From assembly GCF_003258365.1 (NCBI RefSeq), contig NZ_QHKM01000001.1, positions 806,001 through 870,000 on the forward strand: a stretch of DNA of 64,000 nt. Direction: 5' to 3'. Each line of letters opens with the position of its first letter. Within the stretch, counting starts at the first letter, position 1. The DNA is from Hymenobacter edaphi (GTDB lineage Bacteria; Bacteroidota; Bacteroidia; Cytophagales; Hymenobacteraceae). The notes below the pieces were generated by a model. It did not search any database and was not told where the DNA came from. It saw nothing but the letters and a program-made list of their open reading frames with translations. A program made the translations under genes and the position numbers. Below, piece after piece: positions 1 to 8,504 of the stretch.

Positions 1-1
1 C

Positions 2-481
2 ATCTACACGCTCACCAGCCGCTACCTGGGCCAGCGCCGCCCCGATTTGCTGGCCCCCGTCATTGCCCGCACCATCGTCCTGAGCCTGCTGGCGACCCTG
101 CCGCTGGCCCTGCTCATCAGCCTGCTGCCGGTGCGCGTGGGCGGGCTGTTCACCTCCGAGCCGGCCCTGAACGCCGCCCTGGTGCCCCTGGCCCCGGTGC
201 TGACGCTGATTCTGACCTTGTTTGCGGCCAGCAACATCCTTTACAACAGCATTATCGGCCTGGGCGGCGCGGGCCGGGCGTTCCAAATCGAGGTGGTGGC
301 CATCGGGGCCTACCTGCTGGCGGCTTACGCGGCGGTGCACTGGCTGCGCCTGCCGCTGGCTGCGGTGTGGGCCACCGAGCTGGTGTACTGGCTGGTGCTG
401 GGCGGGCTGGCCAGCAGCTTCCTGCTGCTGCGCCGCTGGCGCCGCCTGCGGGCGGAAAAGCGGCGCGAATCTGTGATTTAG
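2..481 (+). CDS. MATE-family multidrug/toxin efflux transporter, C-terminal part
   Basis: The gene enters from the left edge without a start, leaving about 159 C-terminal residues. The visible part reads as four hydrophobic helices with short loops and an Arg-rich cytoplasmic tail (LLLRRWRRLR). The opening segment SRYLGQRRPD followed by a long helix resembles the start of a C-lobe in MATE transporters, which exchange cations for drugs or metabolites across the inner membrane. No catalytic residue can be checked in this fragment. It converges with fumarylacetoacetase 60 bp away. A polysaccharide flippase of the same MOP superfamily is the main alternative; the family call is moderate. Confidence 0.6.
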   Translation: MYTLTSRYLGQRRPDLLAPVIARTIVLSLLATLPLALLISLLPVRVGGLFTSEPALNAALVPLAPVLTLILTLFAASNILYNSIIGLGGAGRAFQIEVVAIGAYLLAAYAAVHWLRLPLAAVWATELVYWLVLGGLASSFLLLRRWRRLRAEKRRESVI

Positions 482-538
482 TGAGTGATGCTCTGTTCGC
501 GCGGACGCCAACGCCATTTCACTAAGTCACTAAATCAC
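473..538. terminator. Weak inverted repeat between convergent genes
   Basis: GTGATTTAGTGA (473-484) is exactly complementary to TCACTAAATCAC (527-538), separated by 42 bases. The left arm contains the stop codon of the MATE gene. It could act as a bidirectional terminator, but the loop is long and there is no clear T-run. Confidence 0.3.
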
Positions 539-540
539 GC

Positions 541-1821
541 CTACTCCGCCGCCGGCAGCACCGTGCCGCGTACTTCGCCAAAGCCGATGCGCAGTTCGCC
601 CTGCTGGCAGAAGCCGCGCATCACCACCGTGTCGCCGTCCTGGATGAACTTGCGCTGCGCGCCGTCGGCCAGGGTCAGGGGCTTGGTGCCGCGCCAGGTC
701 AGCTCCAGCATCGAGCCGTAGGAATCGGGCGTGGCGCCGCTGATGGTGCCCGAGGCGTATAGGTCGCCCACTTCCAGCGGGCAGCCGTTCGAGGCGTGGT
801 GGGTGAGCTGCTGGGCCATGCTCCAGTACATGTCCCGGAAGTTGGTGCGGCTGATGACGGTTTCGGGGCCGCCCTGCGGGGCCAGGCTCACTTCCAGCTG
901 AATGTCGAAGTTGTGGGCGCCGGTTTGCTGCAGGTAGGGCAGGGGCTCGGGCTCCTGCGCCGGGCCCGCCACCCGGAAGGGCTCCAGCGCGTCCAGCGTC
1001 ACCACCCAGGGCGAGACGCTGCTGCCGAAGTTTTTGCCCAGAAACGGCCCCAGCGGCACGTATTCCCAGCTCTGCAGGTCCCTGGCCGACCAGTCGTTGA
1101 ACAGGATCAGCCCAAAGATGTGGTCTTCGGCCTCGGCCAGCGGCACCGTCTGGCCCATGCCGGTGGCTTGGCCCACCACCAGCGACACTTCCAGCTCGAA
1201 GTCCAGCTGCTGCGAAGGCCCGAAGGTCGGGGCGGCGGCATCGGGGGCCTTGCGCTGCCCGTTGGGACGGCGGATATCGGTGCCGCTGACCACGATGCTG
1301 CTGGTGCGGCCGTGGTAGCCGATGGGAATCCAGCGCCAGTTGGGCAGCAGGGCGTTGCTGGGGTCGCGGAACATGGTGCCCACGTTGGTCGCGTGCTCGA
1401 TGCTGCTGTAGAAGTCGGTGTAGTTCTGGGGCTTCACCGGGCGCAGCATCTGCACGTCGCGCTGGCGCAGCAGGCACTCGCGCATGGCTTCTTCCTGGTC
1501 GCGCAGCTCGCCGTTGTCGTGGCGCAGAATCTCGCTCACGCGCTGGCGCACGGCCCGCCACGCCGGCCGCCCCAGCTTGATAAACGCGTTCAGGGACCGG
1601 CGCCGAAACACCTTGGGCTCGGTGGGCAAGTCCAGCCCGCGGAAGTAGCCGAACTGGCTTACCGCGTACAAATCCAGCACGTACTCGCCAATGGCCACGC
1701 CCACGCGGGTGCCGCGCTCCTCGGTGTAAAACACGCCGAACGGGAGGTTCTGGAGGGGAAAGTCGCTGTGGGGCGGAATGTCAATCCAGGAGTGCAGGGC
1801 GGGGTCGTTGGGGTTGGCCAT
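541..1821 (-). CDS. fahA: Fumarylacetoacetase
   Basis: Fumarylacetoacetate hydrolase, which cleaves fumarylacetoacetate to fumarate and acetoacetate in the last step of tyrosine and homogentisate degradation in the cytosol. At 426 residues it has the usual full length: an SH3-like N-terminal part (about 1-120) and the FAH catalytic domain. Key positions are visible: Asp136 and His143 in the YTDF...EHATNVG segment, metal ligands Glu209/Glu211 in DFELEV, Asp243 in FNDWSARD and Lys263. The ATG start is preceded by a Bacteroidota -7 element. No other tyrosine-degradation gene (hmgA, hppD) lies within the window. Confidence 0.95.
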   Translation of the reverse strand: MANPNDPALHSWIDIPPHSDFPLQNLPFGVFYTEERGTRVGVAIGEYVLDLYAVSQFGYFRGLDLPTEPKVFRRRSLNAFIKLGRPAWRAVRQRVSEILRHDNGELRDQEEAMRECLLRQRDVQMLRPVKPQNYTDFYSSIEHATNVGTMFRDPSNALLPNWRWIPIGYHGRTSSIVVSGTDIRRPNGQRKAPDAAAPTFGPSQQLDFELEVSLVVGQATGMGQTVPLAEAEDHIFGLILFNDWSARDLQSWEYVPLGPFLGKNFGSSVSPWVVTLDALEPFRVAGPAQEPEPLPYLQQTGAHNFDIQLEVSLAPQGGPETVISRTNFRDMYWSMAQQLTHHASNGCPLEVGDLYASGTISGATPDSYGSMLELTWRGTKPLTLADGAQRKFIQDGDTVVMRGFCQQGELRIGFGEVRGTVLPAAE

Positions 1822-1849
1822 GTGCGGAATCAGCAGGGTGGTGTGGGGG

Positions 1850-1857
1850 CAAAGGTA
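1850..1857 (-). promoter_or_regulatory. -7 promoter element of fahA (TACCTTTG)
   Basis: On the minus strand this reads TACCTTTG, an exact match to the Bacteroidota consensus TAnnTTTG, ending 28 bases before the fahA ATG. I see no clear -33 TTG at the expected spacing. Confidence 0.6.
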
Positions 1858-2025
1858 GAAGCGAGGCGGGAATTGGCAGAAACCGTGGCGCCGGAAGCTG
1901 AGGCTTGGTTCGAAAGCGGCTGGCTGGCTACCTTATGAGGCTGCCATTCGGGCGGATGGTAGGCTTTAGAGCCAGAAAATAAGTAGTCCCAACCCGGCTA
2001 CTGCCGACTATCATCCCGCTAGAAA

Positions 2026-2892
2026 ATGAAAAAAACATTGCTCCTGATCCTGGCTTTAAGCAGCTGCTGCAAAGCATATTCCCAGAAGATACTGACTTCG
2101 TGGAGTCAGCAGAACATAGAAAACTATACCAAAGAAATGTATGACCAAGCCCAGAGGCTAACGGCTGCCGAGCTTCTGCAGAAGAACCTGAATGATAAAA
2201 GCTGAAGCGAGGTATTTTTGACGCTGAATGCTTCCGCTAACAATTATGCAAAAGATACTGCCTATTTAAAGGCCCTTGCGGAGCGGATAACCAACAAAAA
2301 AGAAACGAAGCTTCAAGGCACGAGCAGATTAGTTATCTGGGATAGGATAACCAGCGGGGATATCACGTTCGAGGGCAAGGGCCTGGTTATCGATAACGAT
2401 TTGTTTACGGTTGGCGGGCGGGCTAATCAGCTGCTGCAAAGCCTCACGAACAAGAATTTCGGCTTCGTAATCATTCATTCCAGCGACGTAGAGCTGAAAG
2501 CTATACGGGAAAAATGGCTTGGCTATTTGTCGGGTAAATCAATAGTGGAATATAAGCCTGCCGACCAGCCGAATGCCAAGATTTCGGAAATAAGTGGTCT
2601 GCCGGCAGTGGAGACCCTGATTATTTCGTTGCAGCCAAATTCAGTCAAAGATCAGCTTACCAAGAGCTGTCTGAAGCAACTCTATAATTTAGATGAAATG
2701 CCCAGGGAAAGAGGTGCACAGGCTAGCTATTGCAGCCCCGATACCTATACTTTCGCGTACCTTGGGATGTTATTCGGGGATAAGACACTGGTTGAATCCA
2801 AGGATGCGAAATGGTGGAATAACTTTTGGGCGACCAATCATGGTAAATTGGTGTGGAACCCGGGGGCTGGAATTTATGAGGTAAAGAAATAA
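2026..2892 (+). pseudogene. Secreted orphan protein interrupted by an in-frame TGA
   Basis: An ATG at 2026 opens a typical signal sequence (MKKTLLLILALSSCCKAYS) followed by a soluble stretch. TGA stops it after 59 residues (2203-2205), and the same frame continues without a shift for 228 more codons to a TAA at 2892. The downstream half is coherent protein (for example TSRLVIWDRITSGDITFEG and WNNFWATNHGKLVWNPG). Both halves therefore belong to one protein of about 288 residues broken by a nonsense codon. A restart at TTG 2218 would give a 224-residue protein without a signal sequence. Base composition is clearly AT-richer than the neighbours, which suggests recent acquisition. The family is not recognised. 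A sequencing error is the alternative to a real mutation. Confidence 0.65.
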
Positions 2893-2910
2893 TCGGCTGA
2901 ACTAAAAAAC

Positions 2911-3195
2911 ATGGCCCTAATATTCCTCGGCTCAACGTCCTGCGCCCTCTGCGGCAAAACCTTGCTGGAAGGCGACGACATCCGCGGCCTGCCGGCCTTT
3001 GCCCCCGCCGGCCACCCACTGTACGCGTATTCCGACGCGGGCTTTCACGCCGCCTGCTTTGAGGCCTGGCCGGAGCGGGAAGAAGCGCTGCGGCAGATTG
3101 AGGCCCTCGATCGGGAGCTTATCAACTCCGACCGATTCAAAGAATGGGTCGCCAAGCACGGCTGGCCCGACTGGCTGAAAAAGCGGGAAGGTTGA
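2911..3195 (+). CDS. Small putative zinc-binding protein
   Basis: A 94-residue protein of unknown function starting at ATG 2911, 18 bp after the broken gene. It has Cys11-x2-Cys14 near the N-terminus (CALC) and His46-x2-Cys49 (FHAAC), a spacing compatible with a treble-clef or LIM-like zinc site. A charged helical C-terminus ends in WPDWLKKREG. It has no signal peptide and no membrane segment, so it is presumably cytosolic. Base composition is typical for the genome. No family is confidently recognised; the zinc site is inference from cysteine spacing. Confidence 0.6.
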   Translation: MALIFLGSTSCALCGKTLLEGDDIRGLPAFAPAGHPLYAYSDAGFHAACFEAWPEREEALRQIEALDRELINSDRFKEWVAKHGWPDWLKKREG

Positions 3196-3220
3196 ATAAG
3201 AAGGCTATTTTAAAACCACC

Positions 3221-3258
3221 GCGCCCCGCCTCCGCCGAAATTGGCAGAAGCGGGGCGC
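3221..3258. terminator. Hairpin between convergent genes
   Basis: GCGCCCCGC (3221-3229) pairs exactly with GCGGGGCGC (3250-3258), and the inner bases extend the pairing with mismatches. On the minus strand the stem is followed by a short T-run (GGTTTTAAAAT), so it most likely ends the NifU/Mrp transcripts and may also serve the small plus-strand gene. Confidence 0.5.
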
Positions 3259-3306
3259 TGCTGTTGGTACTTTCGAAAAACGAAAAACCAACGACGAAAA
3301 GCGAAT

Positions 3307-3636
3307 CTAGTTGGGCGTCGGTACGGGTGTGGGAGGCTGCGGGCGGCCTTCCTGCCCGGCGGGCTGCAGCGTCGCGTTGCCGTTGACGGCCTCCACGCTG
3401 CGGATTTCGGGCACGGCGCGCTTCACCGATTCCTCCACGCCGGCTTTCAGCGTCATCGGCGACATGGGGCAGGTGCCGCAGGCGCCGAGCAGCTCCAGGC
3501 GCAGCACCATGTCGTCGGTGATGTCGAGCACGCGGACGTTGCCGCCGTCAGCTTCCAGGTACGGGCGGATGCCGTCAAGCGCCTGTTCGATGCGCGGCAG
3601 CAGAGGATGTTCTAAAACGGGAGCAGTTGCAGACAT
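3307..3636 (-). CDS. NifU C-terminal-domain Fe-S scaffold protein
   Basis: A 109-residue NifU-like protein, the stand-alone C-terminal (Nfu) domain that carries and delivers [4Fe-4S] clusters. The signature is clear: the stretch from IRPYLEADGGNVRVLDI to the cluster-binding Cys-x2-Cys in LLGACGTCPMS. A Pro-rich tail (PPTPVPTPN) closes the protein and looks disordered. It lies downstream of and co-oriented with the Mrp-type ATPase (158 bp gap), which fits a small iron-sulfur maturation unit. The ATG at 3636 is the only sensible start. Confidence 0.9.
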   Translation of the reverse strand: MSATAPVLEHPLLPRIEQALDGIRPYLEADGGNVRVLDITDDMVLRLELLGACGTCPMSPMTLKAGVEESVKRAVPEIRSVEAVNGNATLQPAGQEGRPQPPTPVPTPN

Positions 3637-3794
3637 AGTAACAAGACACGGGTCCGGGCCGTGAAGTTCGGAAAAAGAACGGGGATAAGCGGGCTCGGAC
3701 TCCCGGATCTGCCCTGAATTCGCAAATCACGAAGCCCGGCCCCGCCCTACGGTTGAGCTTACAATCCCCCGAATCCGGGCCGTAAGCGGCGGAT

Positions 3795-4895
3795 TTACTT
3801 CATTTCGACCACCTGGGTGCGCGGGGCCACGTTGTTGCGGATGGACACGGCCCGCGCCACCGACTCGGCCAGCTGCTCGAAGATGGGCGCCACCGCCGAC
3901 GTGGTCTGCAACACCGCCGGAATGCCCTGGTCGCCGTTTTCGCGGATGCCCTGCACCAGCGGAATTTCGCCCAGCAGCGGCACCTCGTGCTTCTGCGCCA
4001 ACGCCGCGCCGCCGCCCTGCCCGAAGATGTAGTACTTGTTGTCGGGCAGCTCGGCGGGCGTAAACCAGGCCATGTTCTCGATGATGCCGAGCACCGGCAC
4101 GTTGATCTGCGGCTGCCGGAACATCTGCAAACCCTTCTGCGCGTCGGCCAGGGCCACTTTCTGCGGCGTCGTCACGATGACGGCGCCCGTCACGGGCAAG
4201 GTCTGCACCAGCGTGAGGTGAATATCGGAGGTGCCGGGGGGCATGTCGAGCAGCAGGTAGTCCAGCTCGCCCCAGTCCACCTCGGTGATGAACTGCTTCA
4301 AGGCCGACGAAGCCATGGGCCCGCGCCACACGATGGCCGACTCGGCCGGGGCCAGGAAGCCGATGCTCATGATTTTGACGCCGAACCGCTCGATGGGCTC
4401 GATCAGGTTGCGGCCGTCTTCGGTCTGGAACACGTGCGGGCGCGAGTCCTCCACGCCGAACATGACCGGCATCGAGGGGCCCGAAATGTCGGCGTCGATC
4501 AGGCCGACTTTGGCGCCGGAGCGGGCCAGGGCCACGGCCAGGTTGGCCGTCACGGTGCTTTTGCCCACGCCGCCCTTGCCCGAGGCAATGGCAATGATGT
4601 TTTTGACGCCGGGCAGCACGTCGCGGTTCTGGCGCATCGACGTCACGCGCGAAGTCATGTTCACCGTCACCTCGGCCTCTTTGTCGACCATCGTGTGGAT
4701 GGCGCGCACGCAGGCGTTGTGAATCAGCTCCTTCAGGGGGCAGGCGGGCGTGGTCAGCACCACGGTGAACGAGACGCTGCGGCCGTCGACCTGCACGTCC
4801 TCAATCATGTTGAGCGTGACGAGGTCCTTGCCCAGATCGGGCTCCTCGACGTAGCTCAGGGCTTTCAGGACGGCGTCCTTGGTAATCGTGGCCAT
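3795..4895 (-). CDS. Mrp/ApbC-type Fe-S cluster carrier ATPase with N-terminal DUF59 domain
   Basis: A 366-residue P-loop ATPase that loads iron-sulfur clusters onto client proteins in the cytosol. Residues 1-90 form a MIP18/DUF59 domain (LSYVEEPDLGKDLV and TTPACPLKE). This is followed by the deviant Walker A GKGGVGKSTVTANLA of the Mrp/NBP35 family and the switch segment DADISGPS. The C-terminal CxxC common in Mrp proteins is not seen in the last 100 residues. The start is placed at the ATG giving MATITKDAV, because the longer reading adds 20 residues that cross the -7 element region. Followed by NifU on the same strand. Confidence 0.9.
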   Translation of the reverse strand: MATITKDAVLKALSYVEEPDLGKDLVTLNMIEDVQVDGRSVSFTVVLTTPACPLKELIHNACVRAIHTMVDKEAEVTVNMTSRVTSMRQNRDVLPGVKNIIAIASGKGGVGKSTVTANLAVALARSGAKVGLIDADISGPSMPVMFGVEDSRPHVFQTEDGRNLIEPIERFGVKIMSIGFLAPAESAIVWRGPMASSALKQFITEVDWGELDYLLLDMPPGTSDIHLTLVQTLPVTGAVIVTTPQKVALADAQKGLQMFRQPQINVPVLGIIENMAWFTPAELPDNKYYIFGQGGGAALAQKHEVPLLGEIPLVQGIRENGDQGIPAVLQTTSAVAPIFEQLAESVARAVSIRNNVAPRTQVVEMK

Positions 4896-4929
4896 TGTAT
4901 GGTAGGAGGGAAGAGACGAATGGAAGGCA

Positions 4930-4937
4930 CAAAGATA
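4930..4937 (-). promoter_or_regulatory. -7 promoter element of the Mrp gene (TATCTTTG)
   Basis: The minus strand reads TATCTTTG, matching TAnnTTTG, 34 bases upstream of the chosen ATG at 4895. Its position supports the shorter start. Confidence 0.55.
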
Positions 4938-4996
4938 ACCAGCAAACGGGGGCAAGGTTAGGCCCGGGCTGCCCCGCCCCGGTGGCGGGGGCCTAA

Positions 4997-5794
4997 ACGC
5001 GGCGCCCCAAGGTGTACGTGGCCGAAATCGACCGGTACCAGGCCCGCGACCTGAGCCGCCTGGCCGCCCAGTCCGGCCCGCCGACGGCGTTTTTGCGCCA
5101 GTACCCGATGGCTCTGTCGTGCTACAGCTGGGCCGAGGAATTTGAGCTGGCCCGGGCGCTGCGGGCGCGGGGCACGGCGCTGGTGGGGGTGGAGCAGGTG
5201 GGCTTTGCCGCCTCGGGCCGCCTGCTGGGGCTGATGGCCGACGAAACCAAGAGCAAGCCGGCCCGCCGCTACCTGCGCCGGCAGGCCGCCGCCACTCAGG
5301 CCCACGACCGCGCCGCCCTGGTGGCCGGCCACTACGGCGCCATCAGCATCAACGGGCTGCGCCCCGCTCGACAGCCTGCGCACCCTCACCCGCCAGGACG
5401 GACCCGCCGTGCAGCAGATGCTACGCGACCTGGAAGCCAGCGGGGCCATCTTCAAAACCAACGCCGCGGGCAAGCCCGGCGGCCACCAGGCCCGCATCAA
5501 CCTGATGAAGCGCAACCTGCTCGCGGAGCTGCAGCCCTACCAGGTGCCCGGGCAGCCGCTGCCGCCTATGCTGTTTAAGTTTGGGGCCTACCACCTGGGC
5601 CGGGGCCGCAGCATCTGGGGCGACATCTACGACGTGGGCAACCTGGCCGTGAACCTGGTCGACGCCCACGACCAGAAAACCCTGCACATCTTCATCATCG
5701 GCAGGCCACCCTGCTCGGCTACGATTACGTGGTCATCATTCCCGAAACCACCGCCAGCCGCAACTTTCAAGCGGGGCCGGGACTTTGTGGGTAG
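4997..5794 (+). pseudogene. Frameshifted gene remnant upstream of dnaG
   Basis: Coherent protein sequence runs through two frames and back. The first frame (from about 4997, after an in-frame TAA) gives VYVAEIDRYQARDLSRLAA... It shifts near 5350-5365, next to a CCCC run, to the frame giving APLDSLRTLTRQDG... and MLFKFGAYHLGRGRS... It shifts again at about 5700 to the frame giving QATLLGYDYVVIIPE and a TAG at 5792-5794. There is no proper start codon or N-terminus. The GAYHLGRG-type segment faintly recalls the ChaN/erythromycin-esterase-like (TIKI) clan, but I do not trust that. The remnant ends inside the dnaG promoter element. Confidence 0.6.
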
Positions 5795-5799
5795 CTTTG
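5792..5799 (+). promoter_or_regulatory. -7 promoter element of dnaG (TAGCTTTG)
   Basis: TAGCTTTG matches TAnnTTTG and lies 40 bases upstream of the dnaG TTG start. Its first three bases are the stop codon of the preceding gene remnant. Confidence 0.55.
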
Positions 5800-5839
5800 T
5801 AGTCCCGCCGCTCCTGTCACCACCTATTGCCCCCGCGTT

Positions 5840-7936
5840 TTGGCCCTCATCCCGAAAGAAACCATTGACCAGGTCCTCCACTACGCCGACATCGTGGAGG
5901 TGGTGGGCGACTTTGTGTCGCTGAAAAAGAAGGGCCAGAATATGTGGGCCTGCTGCCCGTTTCACCACGAAAAGTCGCCCTCCTTCTCGGTGGCGCCGGC
6001 CAAGGGCATCTACAAGTGCTTCGGCTGCGGCAAGGCCGGCGACGTGGTGCGCTTCGTGATGGACATCGAGTCGGTGAGCTACCCGGAGGCCATCAAGTGG
6101 CTGGCCAAGAAGTACGGGGTCGAAATCAAGGAGGAGGAGCGCACCCCCGAGCAGCAGCTGGCCCAGAACGAGCGGGACTCGCAGTACATCGTGTCCGACT
6201 GGGCCAAAAACCGCTACAAGACCCTGCTGCGCGACTCCGAAGAAGGGGAGAGTATCGGCTGGGCCTACCTCAAGGAGCGGGGCCTGAACCAGCAGACCAT
6301 CGACACCTTCGAGCTGGGCTACTCGCTGGACAAGTGGGACGACGTGCTGAACGCGGCCCAGCAGGCGGGCTTCGACGTGAAGTATCTGGAGAAAACCGGC
6401 CTCGTCATCAAGCGCGAGGAGGACGGCCGGCGCTACGACCGGTTCCGCGGCCGGGTGATGTTCCCGATTCACAACATTTCGGGCCGCGTGGTGGGCTTCG
6501 GGGCCCGCACCCTGCGGCGCGACGAAAAGGCCGGGGCCAAGTACCTGAACTCGCCCGAGTCGGAGATTTATCATAAATCCGACGTGCTCTACGGCCTCTA
6601 CCAGGCCAAGCAGGCCATCCGGCAGGAAGAGCTGTGCTACCTGGTGGAGGGCTACCTCGACGTTATCAGCCTGCACCAGGGCGGGGTCAAGAACGTGGTG
6701 GCCTCGTCGGGCACCTCGCTCACCGAGGGCCAGATTCGCCTCATTGCCCGCTACACCGACAACGTAACGGTGCTCTACGACGGCGACGCGGCCGGCATCC
6801 GGGCGGCTCTGCGCGGGCTCGATATCATCCTGGAAAACGGCCTGAACGTGCGCGTGGTGCTGTTTCCCGACGGCGACGACCCCGACAGCTACATCCGCAA
6901 AGTGGGGGACCAGCGGTTCCGGCAGTTCGTGGAAGAAAACAGCCAGGACTTTATCAGCTTCAAGACCCGGCTGGTGGCCAAAGACGCCGCCAACGACCCG
7001 GTGAAAAAGGCCGAGGCCATCCGCGAAGTGCTGCAGAGCATTGCCAAGGTGCCCGACCCGCTGAAGCGCCAGGTGTTTCTGCAGCAAACCTCCGTCACCT
7101 TCCACATCGACGAGCAAGTGCTCATCGACGCTTACAACAAGCAGGTGAAGCAGGCGGCGCCCGGTCCGCGGCCCGGCGGCGGCCATGCGGGCAGCGGCGC
7201 CGGCGGCACTCGCACCAGCGGCCCCGCCCCGCGCCCGGCCAGCAGCGGCGCCGCGGTGCAGCCCGGCGGCCAGCTCACCGGCCTGAATCAGCCGTCGGCC
7301 CCGCGGCCCGCCACCAGCCCCGGCTACGACGACTCCATGCCCGACGAGGCCTACGGCTTCATGGGCGACGAGGAGCCCGGCGAAGGCGACGCCCTCGACC
7401 TGGAGCCGGTGCCCGACGTGCAGCAGAGCTGCGAGCGGGAGGTTATCCGGCTGATTCTGAACTACCCCGCCCAGGCCCTGGCCGACGGCGTGCCCGTGGC
7501 CGAGTACCTGCTCAGCCAAGTGGACGAGACGCCTTTCCGCACGCCCATCTACGCCGACCTGCTGCACCTCTGCAACCAGGCCGTGCAGGCCGGCCGCTTC
7601 CCCGACGCCCGGGAGCTGGTGCGCCACGAGCGCGGCGACATCCGCGCCGCCATTACCGATATGGTGTCGGAAATGCACGAGCTGAGCCCGAACTGGATTA
7701 CCCACCAGATTTACGTGCCCCGGGAGCTGGACCAGCTGCAGCAAGCCTGCGAAAACGCCATTCTGCGCCTGAACAAGTGCAACGTGGAGCGGGAGCTGAC
7801 CGAGTGCCTGAACACCATGAATTCCCTCAATCCCAGCAACGTGGAGGAGTACCTGGCGCAGATGGCCATCTTCAAGAGCCTCAAGCAGCTGGACATGCAG
7901 CTAGCCGGGCTGCTGGGCACCATTATTTCGCGGTAG
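5840..7936 (+). CDS. dnaG: DNA primase
   Basis: The replicative primase that lays down RNA primers on the lagging strand and works with the DnaB helicase. The 698 residues show the full order. The CHC2 zinc finger has Cys39-x2-His42 and Cys60-x2-Cys63 (CPFHH...CFGCG). The TOPRIM core follows, with VEGYLDVIS near residue 268 and LYDGDAAG near 312. A Gly/Pro/Ser-rich linker runs about 435-500, and the C-terminal helicase-interaction region is alpha-helical. The start is a TTG giving MALIPKETIDQV, which matches the conserved N-terminus; no upstream ATG fits. It is somewhat longer than the E. coli protein because of the linker. Confidence 0.96.
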   Translation: MALIPKETIDQVLHYADIVEVVGDFVSLKKKGQNMWACCPFHHEKSPSFSVAPAKGIYKCFGCGKAGDVVRFVMDIESVSYPEAIKWLAKKYGVEIKEEERTPEQQLAQNERDSQYIVSDWAKNRYKTLLRDSEEGESIGWAYLKERGLNQQTIDTFELGYSLDKWDDVLNAAQQAGFDVKYLEKTGLVIKREEDGRRYDRFRGRVMFPIHNISGRVVGFGARTLRRDEKAGAKYLNSPESEIYHKSDVLYGLYQAKQAIRQEELCYLVEGYLDVISLHQGGVKNVVASSGTSLTEGQIRLIARYTDNVTVLYDGDAAGIRAALRGLDIILENGLNVRVVLFPDGDDPDSYIRKVGDQRFRQFVEENSQDFISFKTRLVAKDAANDPVKKAEAIREVLQSIAKVPDPLKRQVFLQQTSVTFHIDEQVLIDAYNKQVKQAAPGPRPGGGHAGSGAGGTRTSGPAPRPASSGAAVQPGGQLTGLNQPSAPRPATSPGYDDSMPDEAYGFMGDEEPGEGDALDLEPVPDVQQSCEREVIRLILNYPAQALADGVPVAEYLLSQVDETPFRTPIYADLLHLCNQAVQAGRFPDARELVRHERGDIRAAITDMVSEMHELSPNWITHQIYVPRELDQLQQACENAILRLNKCNVERELTECLNTMNSLNPSNVEEYLAQMAIFKSLKQLDMQLAGLLGTIISR

Positions 7937-7948
7937 GAGTGGGGCTGC

Positions 7949-8458
7949 CTACCACCGCGGAAAGACGATGGGCAGCGTGAGCGTATCGGCTTTGGCGGCG
8001 GGGGCAAAGTGCAGGGCCCCCAGGACGCGCGTGGCCTCGGCTGCCAGGGCTTGCACCATGCTGGGCTTATAAGCCGATTCGGCCAGGGTCAGGGCGCGGG
8101 CGGTCAGCGTGGGGGGCTGCGTGCTGCCGTCGGGGTTCACTACGAACCGGAAGCGGAACAGGTCGGAGGGAATTGCCCAGCCCTCGGAGTCGCGAAGTAC
8201 CTGCACCGGGTAGCGCAGCTGCTTCTGCAAGTGCGCGTGCAGCCGTCGGTAGGCCGCCACGCGTTGCGCGGAATCGGAAAGGGCCCAGTAGCGGGGCAAT
8301 ACCACCGGCGGCTTGGCCGGGCTGTAAGCTGCGGGCTGCCCCCGTTGCAGCAGCAGCGGCTTACCGGGGGCTGTGTGCACGCTGCCGGAGCGCGTTTGAG
8401 CCAGTAGGGGCAGGCTCGGCACCAGCAGACTCACCAGCAGAATAGTAGAAAGCTGCAT
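7949..8458 (-). CDS. Secreted protein of unknown function
   Basis: 169 residues with a clear signal peptide (MQLSTILLVSLLVPSLPLLAQ). The mature part contains FRFRFVVNPDGSTQPPTLT and ends in a short beta-rich segment (TLTLPIVFPRW), reminiscent of the TonB C-terminal-like domains frequent in Bacteroidota periplasmic proteins. A TonB-like fold is only a guess. It lies 46 bp downstream of the phosphatase gene on the same strand and probably shares its transcript. It converges with dnaG with only 12 bp between the stop codons. Confidence 0.6.
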   Translation of the reverse strand: MQLSTILLVSLLVPSLPLLAQTRSGSVHTAPGKPLLLQRGQPAAYSPAKPPVVLPRYWALSDSAQRVAAYRRLHAHLQKQLRYPVQVLRDSEGWAIPSDLFRFRFVVNPDGSTQPPTLTARALTLAESAYKPSMVQALAAEATRVLGALHFAPAAKADTLTLPIVFPRW

Positions 8459-8504
8459 GGCTGAAAAGACGCTTGGACAAACCGTTCAGAGAACTAGTGA
8501 CCAG

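Noticed and set aside
2203-2205. TGA as selenocysteine
   Set aside because: No SECIS-like hairpin follows the codon and no selenoprotein machinery is seen. A nonsense mutation is simpler.
5627-7744. Long minus-strand open frame opposite dnaG
   Set aside because: It is the complement of a high-GC coding gene. The composition leaves antisense frames open; the product is Val/His/Gly-rich without domains.
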